Source: Metabacillus mangrovi
GTDB taxonomy: Bacteria; Bacillota; Bacilli; Bacillales; Bacillaceae
Assembly (NCBI RefSeq): GCF_009711125.1
Contig: NZ_WMIB01000020.1
Coordinates: forward strand, 1 to 64,000
Reading direction: 5' to 3'
Length of the DNA stretch: 64,000 nucleotides
Each line of letters starts with the position of its first letter. The first letter of the stretch is position 1. The notes under the pieces are model-generated. The model did not search any database and was not told the origin of the DNA. It saw only the letters and a program-made list of their open reading frames with translations. Shown here in pieces: positions 57,611 through 64,000 of the stretch. The position numbers and the translations under genes were made by a program.

Positions 57611-58588
57611 TTATACAAGTGCGTCAAGGCAAAGCGTTTGCAGCCCATACAGGTAGTCCTGCTCCCAGTCACTTACCGTGAACTCGGGCAGATGCTCGGC
57701 CGGCACATATTTTGAGCTGCCGCTCACAATATCGTGTATCGCATTTACTTCCCCTTTGCAAAAAATAAAAGTGTGGGGATTGAGAATGGCTGTGTACGCT
57801 GCGGCCAGCCGGCAGACGGCATCTATTCCCTTTTCACCACTGATCGCCTGGCCAAAATTCATGTGATCAAATTGAGGAACAAATGAAACCTCTCCAGAGA
57901 AAAACGTGCTTCCGCGCACTACTTCCCCGTTTAGCATGACTCCTGCACCGGGGCCATTTTGGCCTGCATACAAATAAACGAGCGACTGACCCTTCAGGCT
58001 CCTGCTGGCGGAATAGCCGAGAACCGCTGCATTCATATCATTTTCAATAACGACCGGAATCGAAAAACGGCGTTCATAATACCCTTTTAGATCATAATTC
58101 TCAAACTCTTCATACCCGGGAATATAGAAAATCCGGCCGCCATTCACAGACCCCGGTACTCCGATCGCCATCGAACGGATGCGCGGAAAAGCTTCCATGA
58201 TCCCTTCCAGGCATGCAGTCAGATGAGCCAGGCCATCATCGGTAAGCACGGAAGGAGCCTTACCTTGATCCTTCACTTCTCCATCGCAATTGAACACCGT
58301 GTATTTTGTCTCCGATTTCTCAAGAAAAATGGCCAGGCCCAGCCTGTGCTCAGGATTGTACCGGTAACGCTTCGCCCTCCTGCCGCCGCTGGAATCATCC
58401 AAACCGGCCGCAAGAATTTCCCCTTCCTTCTCCATCTCAGCGAGAAACTTGCTGATCGTCGGAAAGCTGATTCCCAAGACCTCACTGAGTTCAACCTTCG
58501 TTGCACTCCCCTGCCGCAAAAGTGCGGTGCGGATGCCTTTTAGAATTTTCTTTTTGATCATTTTCGGATTTGAACCTATTTCGTCCAC
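57611..58588 (-). CDS. ROK-family transcriptional regulator
   Basis: The protein has about 325 residues. The N-terminal winged HTH (GSATKVELSEVLGISFPTIS, KFLAEMEKEGEILAAGLDDS) is fused to a ROK sugar-kinase-like domain (MAIGVPGSVNGGRIFYIPG, VIENDMNAAVLGYSAS). The ROK zinc-binding CxCGxxGC and catalytic DxGxT are not intact, so it senses rather than phosphorylates. AAGGCGG lies 8 nt before GTG 58588; a further 7 codons of frame overlap the operator. It precedes the MFS gene and a perfect 24-bp palindrome lies about 20 bp upstream. Confidence 0.88.
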   Translation of the reverse strand: MDEIGSNPKMIKKKILKGIRTALLRQGSATKVELSEVLGISFPTISKFLAEMEKEGEILAAGLDDSSGGRRAKRYRYNPEHRLGLAIFLEKSETKYTVFNCDGEVKDQGKAPSVLTDDGLAHLTACLEGIMEAFPRIRSMAIGVPGSVNGGRIFYIPGYEEFENYDLKGYYERRFSIPVVIENDMNAAVLGYSASRSLKGQSLVYLYAGQNGPGAGVMLNGEVVRGSTFFSGEVSFVPQFDHMNFGQAISGEKGIDAVCRLAAAYTAILNPHTFIFCKGEVNAIHDIVSGSSKYVPAEHLPEFTVSDWEQDYLYGLQTLCLDALV

Positions 58589-58607
58589 TGTATTCACCGC
58601 CTTGAAC

Positions 58608-58631
58608 ACTTATTAAATACGTTTAATAAGT
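58608..58631 (-). promoter_or_regulatory. Operator for the ROK regulator
   Basis: ACTTATTAAA-TACG-TTTAATAAGT is a perfect 10-bp inverted repeat with a 4-bp spacer, immediately upstream of the ROK start. This strongly suggests autoregulation of the ROK-MFS operon. Confidence 0.7.
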
Positions 58632-58682
58632 AACGAGAGAACTATACCATAGGTGTTTGGGGAGTACAATGGGGAGGTTCAA

Positions 58683-58717
58683 TTAAAAAGGCAGCCTAGT
58701 ATCTGGCAGCCCTTTTT
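58683..58717 (-). terminator. Terminator of the MNT gene
   Basis: On the minus strand AAAAAGGGCTGCC and GGCTGCCTTTTT flank an 8-nt loop, pairing with one internal mismatch and bulge, followed by TTTTTAATT. It overlaps the stop at 58716. Confidence 0.65.
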
Positions 58718-59027
58718 AACGTTCCTTCTTTGAATAGATTATTTTACCAACTTCTTTTATATGGGATTGCAAATTTTCGTTTTGGATTTGTTCAAAGTGT
58801 ACGACGTCAAAAAAATAAGGTAACGGGAACTCTTCATTCAGCAGATCATCTAATTTGTATATGGTTTTGGATGAAATGCGATCCCCATATACCACAAGAT
58901 CCACATCTGAACCCTTTTTATAGTTTCCTTGGGCTCTGCTTCCGAAAATTGCCGCTTTTTCAATGTCTTCAAACTGGCTTAGTGCTTCATTTATATATTC
59001 GAAATCCTTTTGGATTAGTCCGTACAT
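58716..59027 (-). CDS. Minimal nucleotidyltransferase (MNT/MntA-like), orphan
   Basis: The 103-residue protein carries the nucleotidyltransferase signature G29-S30-R-A-Q-G-x5-S40-D41-V-D43-L, with a later acidic position (FFDVVHFE). MNT proteins usually pair with an HEPN toxin gene and neutralise it by adenylylating it. No HEPN ORF is seen in the 160 bp upstream or downstream, so this is an orphan or acts on a distant partner. AAGGAG lies 8 nt before the ATG. Confidence 0.85.
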   Translation of the reverse strand: MYGLIQKDFEYINEALSQFEDIEKAAIFGSRAQGNYKKGSDVDLVVYGDRISSKTIYKLDDLLNEEFPLPYFFDVVHFEQIQNENLQSHIKEVGKIIYSKKER

Positions 59028-59198
59028 GGTTACAGCTCCTTGCTAATTAAGTCATAAATCTGTTTGAAGACAAAAATACACTATGGTAGCCCCCATACCT
59101 ATTCACTTTAATTATAACTCTAATTTCCAAATAATATCAGTCTTTAATCAATCCAAAAAAAGGACTACGCTCAGTACATGCTGATTGGAGGGGACATG

Positions 59199-59720
59199 AT
59201 GTTAGATTATCGAATAAGGAACGCAGAGGGTTTTTCAGAAAAGATTGGGGAGCTCGTCTCTATGCTGGAGCACTCTAGAGCGGTAACTTTAGAAGAAGTG
59301 AAGGATTTAAGCAAAGCTGATTTGGATCATCTGGTAGACGGTGGCTCTAATTCAATTGGGTCCCTCTTACTGCATATTGCTTCCATTGAGTATGTGCACC
59401 AGGTGATATCCTTTGAAAAACGTGATTTAAGTGAGTCAGAGCTGATTCGATGGAAGCCCGCTCTGGAGCTTGGAGAAGCTGCCAGAAATGATATTAGGCA
59501 TTTTGACATTCACTTCTATTTTAATGAATTGGCCAAAGTCAGACTTTTAAAGCTCAAGGAACTAAATGATGGATGGCTACTAGAAGAAGACACGTGGAGT
59601 AACGGAGTGCGTTATAATAACCATTATCTCTGGTTTCACGTCATGGAAGATGAAATCAATCACCGCGGCCAGATTCGAATGCTGAAGAGAATCCACTCTG
59701 GCAAGTCTATACGTTTCTAA
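59199..59720 (+). CDS. DinB-like (DUF664) protein
   Basis: The 173-residue four-helix bundle has metal-binding His residues in LLLHIASIEYVHQ and in HVMEDEINHRGQIRML, the latter being the H-x3-H/H-x-x-Q signature of DinB/DUF664. The family includes thiol transferases and DNA-damage-inducible proteins. The frame opens at 59178, but GGAGGGG is best spaced to ATG 59199 (ATG 59196 is an alternative). It is monocistronic, with a terminator facing the convergent cupin gene. Confidence 0.82.
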   Translation: MLDYRIRNAEGFSEKIGELVSMLEHSRAVTLEEVKDLSKADLDHLVDGGSNSIGSLLLHIASIEYVHQVISFEKRDLSESELIRWKPALELGEAARNDIRHFDIHFYFNELAKVRLLKLKELNDGWLLEEDTWSNGVRYNNHYLWFHVMEDEINHRGQIRMLKRIHSGKSIRF

Positions 59721-59728
59721 GATTACAA

Positions 59729-59752
59729 AAAAACCGCCAAATACGGCGGCCC
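59729..59752 (-). terminator. Terminator of the cupin gene
   Basis: On the minus strand CCGCCGTATTTGGCGG is followed by TTTTTTT. It is a compact 5-6 bp GC-rich stem. Confidence 0.8.
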
Positions 59753-59762
59753 AAAAAACTAT

Positions 59763-60224
59763 TCAGCTCTCTATCGGTTTCGTCTCCTCCACCGTTCCAA
59801 ACGGGTGCTCCGGCGGGGCGTAAATGACGTAGACTTTCATCGGACGATTGCCTGTATTGGTGACGTTGTGCCATTTTCCTGCAGGAATCATGATGGCGTA
59901 GTCCTCATAGGCCATTACCTGAAACGTTAGGTTTTCTTTGCTGTCCCCCATTTGAACAAGGCCCTGGCCTTCTTCGATGCGGATGAACTGATCGGTTTCG
60001 GGATGAACCTCCAAGCCGATATCATCGCCCACATTGATGCTCATCACGGTGACCTGAAAATGCTTGCCGGTCCAGAGTGCTGTCCGGTAATTGGTGTTCT
60101 GCCTGGTGGCTTGATCAATATTGACGACAAACGGTTTTTGCCCATAGTCCTGCAGCTTGATGCTTCCTGGATTCATGTTGCGGCTGTAAGGGTTGAAGTA
60201 ATAAGAAGGGTGATGCATACCCAT
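59763..60224 (-). CDS. Cupin-domain protein
   Basis: The protein has about 153 residues. It has the cupin motif 1 region GLEVHPETDQFIRIEEGQG and motif 2 IPAGKWHNVTNTG, which hold the His/Glu metal ligands. The N-terminus is rich in His, Tyr and Asn (MGMHHPSYYFNPYSRNMNPG), as in small bacillus cupins that may be spore- or oxidative-stress-linked. Start is ambiguous: ATG 60224 and ATG 60218 both lie near GAGAGGAG. Monocistronic; substrate unknown. Confidence 0.85.
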   Translation of the reverse strand: MGMHHPSYYFNPYSRNMNPGSIKLQDYGQKPFVVNIDQATRQNTNYRTALWTGKHFQVTVMSINVGDDIGLEVHPETDQFIRIEEGQGLVQMGDSKENLTFQVMAYEDYAIMIPAGKWHNVTNTGNRPMKVYVIYAPPEHPFGTVEETKPIES

Positions 60225-60293
60225 GCTCCTCTCCGTCCTGTTCGTACTGACCATTTATTCTATGCAGCCGCCCAGGAGGTGGGAATCGGAAAA

Positions 60294-61826
60294 TTACCGC
60301 GGGTTTTTTTCTTCACCCGTCCTTAAATCCACCACTTTCACCGGATTTTTCGGAAGAGGAACTTTCTTGCTGGCTGGAGCGTTTTTCTTGTTCTCGACCC
60401 AGTCGACGAGGAGATCGAAGGACTGGTGCGCATAAGGCAGCAGCGGCTGCAATTTTTGATCCGGGTCGGTCTGCTTGTTCCATACGAGGGAGTCGACATG
60501 ATTGCCGCCTTCAATTGTATAAAGGCGGTGGAATTTTTCTTTGTCCTGCCATCTCACCATTTTTTCATAGCCCTTTGCATGGATGTCCGGGAAAATGAGG
60601 GAGTCGAGCGAGCCAGTAAAGCTGATCAGCGGCACATCAATGTCACCTGTGTTGGCGATTTTATTGATGTTTTTCTTCACCTCTTTGTTTCGGCTGCTGT
60701 AGTCATAATCCTCAAAAATAGAATCATAGCTGCGGTCCCGTTTCCCATCAGCTGTGAAGTTCAAATAGTTCCGCCAATCCGTTCTGCCAGGAGCGTTCGG
60801 GTCAAAATGGTCACGGTAAATATTCAGCGAGACGAACCAGTACACCTGATCGTGATAGGCCCATAGTTTTTCGGAGCCTTTCGGAAGGCCTGCTTTATAC
60901 ATCTGCCTTATTGCTTTTTGCTGTTCTTTCCCCTGTCCGTACAGCGCTTCATCCGCATGTTTTACGACCGTTGTCAGAGAGCTAATCAGGTTCGGCTCCT
61001 TCGCTGTCCACAGTACGCCTTCCCAATCCACTCCCCCGTCAAAAAGGCGCGGCTCCCTGGTTTTTTCGGGCCCGTCATTTTCAAGGGCATACCGAACCAC
61101 ATAGCCGCCGTTGGAGATACCGATGGCGTATGTAGGCACTTTATGATTTTTCTTGATCAAATCGCTCGCAGGATTCTTTTTGTCATTTGCTTTGATGAGC
61201 TTGTCCGGATAGTTGTCCGCCAGATAGTTCTGGGCAGCCTTTGTGACCTGCCTGAAACGGACATGCCATTCGGCAACACTGTCATCTTCATTGACGAGCG
61301 CATTTTTCACCTTCGCAAACGGATCGGATGGGTCGATCTCTCCCTGTGTCCCTTTATCAATCGCAGCAAAAGCATAGCCTTTTTCCAGTACATAGTCACT
61401 GAACAGCAAATCAGTGGAGGTTTCATTCCTTGTAGCCGGAATCCCCGCCACGACAAGCTTCCCGTTCCACTGATCCGGAACGCGGATGACAAATTGCGCG
61501 TCATCAAACCTCCCCGTCACCTGAGTTCCGGTCACTTCTGCAGGCTTGTACATCTGATGCCAACCGGTTCCCTCAGCCGCACTGCCCCAATTGTAAGGAG
61601 CCAGTCCAAGATTACCGTAAAGAGTCGCCTGCTCATACTGCTTCGGATTTTTCGTCGTGAGCCAGTTGCCGTTTTCCCCGTTGAAATAGGTTTCCATCAC
61701 ATTGGCCGCACCTTTGATTGCCGGCCGCACCTCAGTTGTCTGAGCCACCGCATCTGCGTTCACCATAGGACCTGTTGTTAATACTAGAGAAGCTATAATT
61801 GTAAGCGTTATCATTTTATTTTTCAA
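60294..61826 (-). CDS. Secreted alpha/beta hydrolase (3HB-oligomer hydrolase-like)
   Basis: The 510-residue protein has a signal peptide ([20 protein letters not shown]..., cleavage near ADA-VAQ). The nucleophile elbow is [11 protein letters not shown], with a later [11 protein letters not shown] (Asp) and [12 protein letters not shown] (His), a complete triad. N-terminal phrases [20 protein letters not shown] and [20 protein letters not shown] are like secreted hydrolases of the hydroxybutyrate-oligomer/tannase-like group. It acts outside the cell on an unidentified ester. The start is TTG with AGGAGG 7 nt upstream. Monocistronic. The TTCGCAAATA array lies upstream of it. Confidence 0.85.
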   Translation of the reverse strand: MKNKMITLTIIASLVLTTGPMVNADAVAQTTEVRPAIKGAANVMETYFNGENGNWLTTKNPKQYEQATLYGNLGLAPYNWGSAAEGTGWHQMYKPAEVTGTQVTGRFDDAQFVIRVPDQWNGKLVVAGIPATRNETSTDLLFSDYVLEKGYAFAAIDKGTQGEIDPSDPFAKVKNALVNEDDSVAEWHVRFRQVTKAAQNYLADNYPDKLIKANDKKNPASDLIKKNHKVPTYAIGISNGGYVVRYALENDGPEKTREPRLFDGGVDWEGVLWTAKEPNLISSLTTVVKHADEALYGQGKEQQKAIRQMYKAGLPKGSEKLWAYHDQVYWFVSLNIYRDHFDPNAPGRTDWRNYLNFTADGKRDRSYDSIFEDYDYSSRNKEVKKNINKIANTGDIDVPLISFTGSLDSLIFPDIHAKGYEKMVRWQDKEKFHRLYTIEGGNHVDSLVWNKQTDPDQKLQPLLPYAHQSFDLLVDWVENKKNAPASKKVPLPKNPVKVVDLRTGEEKNPR

Positions 61827-61948
61827 TCCGCTTCCTCCTGACTGTTCATTGGTTTTCTCCTCTATTGTATAACCATTTATTTACTGCGGCATGGGGAATA
61901 GGGAACAGTTGCAGAAAAAACCGGAGAACCATGTTCTGTTCTCCGGGC

Positions 61949-62042
61949 GTTCGCAAATAAAGTCCCGATTTTCGCAAATAAAAAATTTTTTTCGCAAATA
62001 AGCGGTCGGACTTCGCAAATATCCTGAGATTATCGCAAATAA
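61949..62042. repeat. Tandem array, core TTCGCAAATA every 20-21 bp
   Basis: TCGCAAATA starts at 61951, 61972, 61992, 62013 and 62033, steps 21, 20, 21, 20. The 10-bp spacers between cores are unrelated. It lies about 60 bp before the AATTGCTGAC array. Non-coding. Confidence 0.88.
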
Positions 62043-62099
62043 ATGATAGAACCGATTCTGTGTACCGCCTGTTTTGCCTGATAAAGTCGCTTAAATCGG

Positions 62100-62325
62100 C
62101 GTTATTGCTGACTCTGCTACCTTTAGTATGGACTTGCTTATCATAATGGCGGACTATCTTACTCTAATTGCTGACTTTTTCGCTTAATTGCGGACTTTCT
62201 TTGATTAATTGCTGACTTCTTCGGATAATTGCTGACTTCCTGGCTGGAATTGCTGACTTTCTTACCTTAATTGCTGACTTTCTTACCTTAATTGCTGACT
62301 GCCATGCCATAATTGCTGATTTCCT
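62100..62325. repeat. Tandem array, core AATTGCTGAC every 20-21 bp, second copy
   Basis: The core or a close variant starts at 62104, 62125, 62146, 62167, 62187, 62208, 62228, 62249, 62270, 62291 and 62312. Steps are 20 or 21 bp over eleven units. Core sequence and step equal the array at 181-415. The array runs up to 20 bp from the ggt stop codon. Confidence 0.9.
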
Positions 62326-62345
62326 TAAGTTTCCATCCGTTCCCG

Positions 62346-64000
62346 TTAATCCACCCCAACCGCAGTCCCGTTCCTGCTCGAATCCGCGACTCCTTTATAC
62401 CTTCCTTCAGGTCCGTTGATTTCAATGCTTTGAACGTTCCCGATTTCTTCGGATGGGCTGGTGAATTTGTGCCCCATGCTGTTGAGTTTTTCGAGAATTT
62501 CTTTCGGCACTCCGCTCTCCTGTCTATAGGAGGTGACGCTGTTTGTGTAAATTCTCGGTTCCTCTACTGCCGCTTGCAGCTCCATTCCATATTCCAGCTT
62601 GTTGATGATTGTTTGAAGAACGGAGGTGATGATGGTCGGTCCTCCCGGAGAGCCGACGGTCATCGCCGGTTTTCCATCCTTGAAGACGATGGTCGGGCTC
62701 ATGCTGCTGAGCGGCCGCTTGTTCGGCTGCACTTCGTTCGCTCCGCCCGGAACGGCGTCAAAGTCCGTCAATTCATTATTCAGCATAAATCCATAACCCG
62801 GCACCATAATGCCTGAACCGAATACCTGCTCGATCGTTGTTGTATAGGAAACAACATTCCCCCAGCGGTCGGCTACCGTGAAGTGTGTCGTCTCCCCGAC
62901 GGCTTTTTGATCCTGCTTCGGCTGCTGATCATAGTTCGCTTGTCCGTTTTCATACTTCCATGGATCTCCCGCTTTCGGAGCCGGGTTCACCCTATCCAAT
63001 GAAATCAGTTTTTGTCTCTCTGCAATATAGGCCGGATCAAGCAGCCCCTTCGCCGGTACCTTTACAAATTCCGGATCGCCTGCGTAAACTGCCCGGTCGG
63101 CGTAGGATAGATGCATCGCTTCAGCCAGCAAGTGATATTTCTGCCATGATTTTTGAGGATACTGGGAAAGATCGAATCCATCCAGTGTTTCAAGCATTTG
63201 CAGAAGGAAAATTCCTCCCGAGCTCGGCGGAGGCATGCTGGCTATATCGTAGCCCTGGTACTCTCCCCAAATCGGCTTGTCCCATGTAATGTTGTATTTC
63301 TTTAAATCCTTCTTGTTCATCGACCCGCCGAACTTCTGGACCTCTGCAGACATGGCATCCGCGATTTTTCCTTTATAAAATACATCCGAGCCTCTTTTCC
63401 GGATAAGCTTGAAGGTTTTCGCCAAATCCTTCTGTCTAAGGATTTCGCCTTCCTTCAGCGGCCTTCCATATGGCACAAATACCTTTCCAGCCACGGTCCG
63501 CTGAAGCTTTTCTTTATTATCGCTGATCGCTTTTGCCAAGACGGAATCAATCGGAAAACCTTTTTCCGCAAGCTTGATGGATGGAGAAATGAGCTTTTTC
63601 ATCGGCTTCGTTCCCCAGCGGTCCAATGCAGCTTCAAGGCCCTTCAAGGTTCCCGGCACGCCCACTGCATTCCCGTGTGTATGCCTCTCCGCAAACGGAA
63701 TCGGCTTGCCGTCCTCATCTAGAAACATATCCGGCTCCGCACCCCCTGGAGCCCGTTCCCTGCTGTCGACGATAGACGTCTTCTTCGTCTTTGCATCATA
63801 CACCATCATGAATCCGCCCCCGCCGATCCCCGACATCATCGGCTCCGTCGTATTCAAGGCGAATTGAATTGCCACCGCGGCATCAACCGCATTTCCCCCG
63901 TCCTTCAGCACATCCGCCCCAATTTTAGAAGCCTGCGGAGTAGCAGCAGCCACCATTCCTTTGCTGCCGACATCCACCTGACTCATTTTGGTGTGTTTCG
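62346..64000 (-). CDS. ggt: Gamma-glutamyltransferase (5' end outside the window)
   Basis: The visible part is 551 codons of a GGT precursor. Autocleavage makes a large and a small subunit; the nucleophile Thr is in GETTHFTVADRWGN. The small-subunit catalytic loop reads SSMSPTIVF and GSPGGPTI. The enzyme transfers or hydrolyses gamma-glutamyl groups of glutathione or poly-gamma-glutamate outside the cell. The ATG at 63984 is internal: the frame stays open to the right edge and homologues have a signal peptide and about 30 more residues before QVDVG. The gene therefore continues past 64000. Close in sequence to B. subtilis Ggt as I recall it. Confidence 0.93.
   Translation of the reverse strand, partial: KHTKMSQVDVGSKGMVAAATPQASKIGADVLKDGGNAVDAAVAIQFALNTTEPMMSGIGGGGFMMVYDAKTKKTSIVDSRERAPGGAEPDMFLDEDGKPIPFAERHTHGNAVGVPGTLKGLEAALDRWGTKPMKKLISPSIKLAEKGFPIDSVLAKAISDNKEKLQRTVAGKVFVPYGRPLKEGEILRQKDLAKTFKLIRKRGSDVFYKGKIADAMSAEVQKFGGSMNKKDLKKYNITWDKPIWGEYQGYDIASMPPPSSGGIFLLQMLETLDGFDLSQYPQKSWQKYHLLAEAMHLSYADRAVYAGDPEFVKVPAKGLLDPAYIAERQKLISLDRVNPAPKAGDPWKYENGQANYDQQPKQDQKAVGETTHFTVADRWGNVVSYTTTIEQVFGSGIMVPGYGFMLNNELTDFDAVPGGANEVQPNKRPLSSMSPTIVFKDGKPAMTVGSPGGPTIITSVLQTIINKLEYGMELQAAVEEPRIYTNSVTSYRQESGVPKEILEKLNSMGHKFTSPSEEIGNVQSIEINGPEGRYKGVADSSRNGTAVGVD

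Noticed and set aside
59041-59195. HEPN toxin gene partnering the MNT gene
   Set aside because: The only open stretches are under 20 codons, and none shows the R-x4-6-H motif.

Overview
The window looks like chromosomal DNA of a Gram-positive spore-former of the Bacillaceae. Ribosome binding sites are strong (AGGAGG or GGGGG types), lipoproteins carry L-x-x-C lipoboxes, and TTG and GTG starts are frequent. There is a perfect sigma-B promoter and CcpA cre sites, and the gamma-glutamyltransferase closely resembles B. subtilis Ggt. The genus cannot be fixed from the sequence alone. No rRNA, tRNA, CRISPR array, prophage or transposase gene was seen.

Layout. 1-6.2 kb: end of an unknown gene, a repeat array, a lipoprotein, a MazG-like/PLD-helicase gene pair, and a TetR regulon with paired operators. 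6.3-10.5 kb: a ChvE/MmsA/MmsB monosaccharide ABC operon under a cre site. 11-17 kb: a glycine-rich repeat protein, acetyltransferase, sigma-B-driven GAF-STAS protein, SDR/HxlR pair, VOC protein and a DD-carboxypeptidase. 17.7-24 kb: signalling, with an MCP and a DUF342-GAF-PilZ operon. 24-31.5 kb: aldo/keto reductase, GNAT, SelO, two divergent DUF2294 paralogues, an RsbT-like kinase, DUF3224 and a secreted lipase. 32-42 kb: a GAF-GGDEF protein, VCBS-like protein, Uma2, an amber-interrupted methyltransferase, a tandem small-lipoprotein family with decayed copies, several unknown proteins, an alpha/beta hydrolase and GrpB with an ATT start. 42-45 kb: a malate/tartrate-type dehydrogenase plus DASS transporter. 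45.8-54.9 kb: a seven-gene fructan-utilisation operon (two GH32 enzymes, LplABC-like transporter without its own ATPase, YesL, LacI). 55-64 kb: penicillin-V-acylase-type hydrolase, MFS/ROK pair, orphan MNT nucleotidyltransferase, DinB, cupin, secreted hydrolase, and the 5'-truncated ggt.

The most unusual content is intergenic. At least four families of short regularly spaced repeats occur only between genes. Cores AATTGCTGAC (two arrays 62 kb apart) and TTCGCAAATA recur every 20-21 bp. A CGATATAT element has six units exactly 20 bp apart and conserved ends at two loci. A modular unit of about 190 bp, built from inverted CGGTCTC...GCTATTT modules about 50 bp apart, occurs at three loci in one to four copies. 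A 127-bp/40-bp repeat forms another locus. The spacings are strikingly regular and the cores are better conserved than the spacers. This is the best candidate here for an undescribed system.

How the genes fit together. Sugar and acid uptake (ChvE-MmsAB, DASS, LplABC/GH32) appears catabolite- or LacI-controlled. Cyclic-di-GMP synthesis (GGDEF) and reception (PilZ) are both present. Stress signalling is represented by GAF-STAS and RsbT-like proteins. Functions are inferred from reading motifs; no database search was run.
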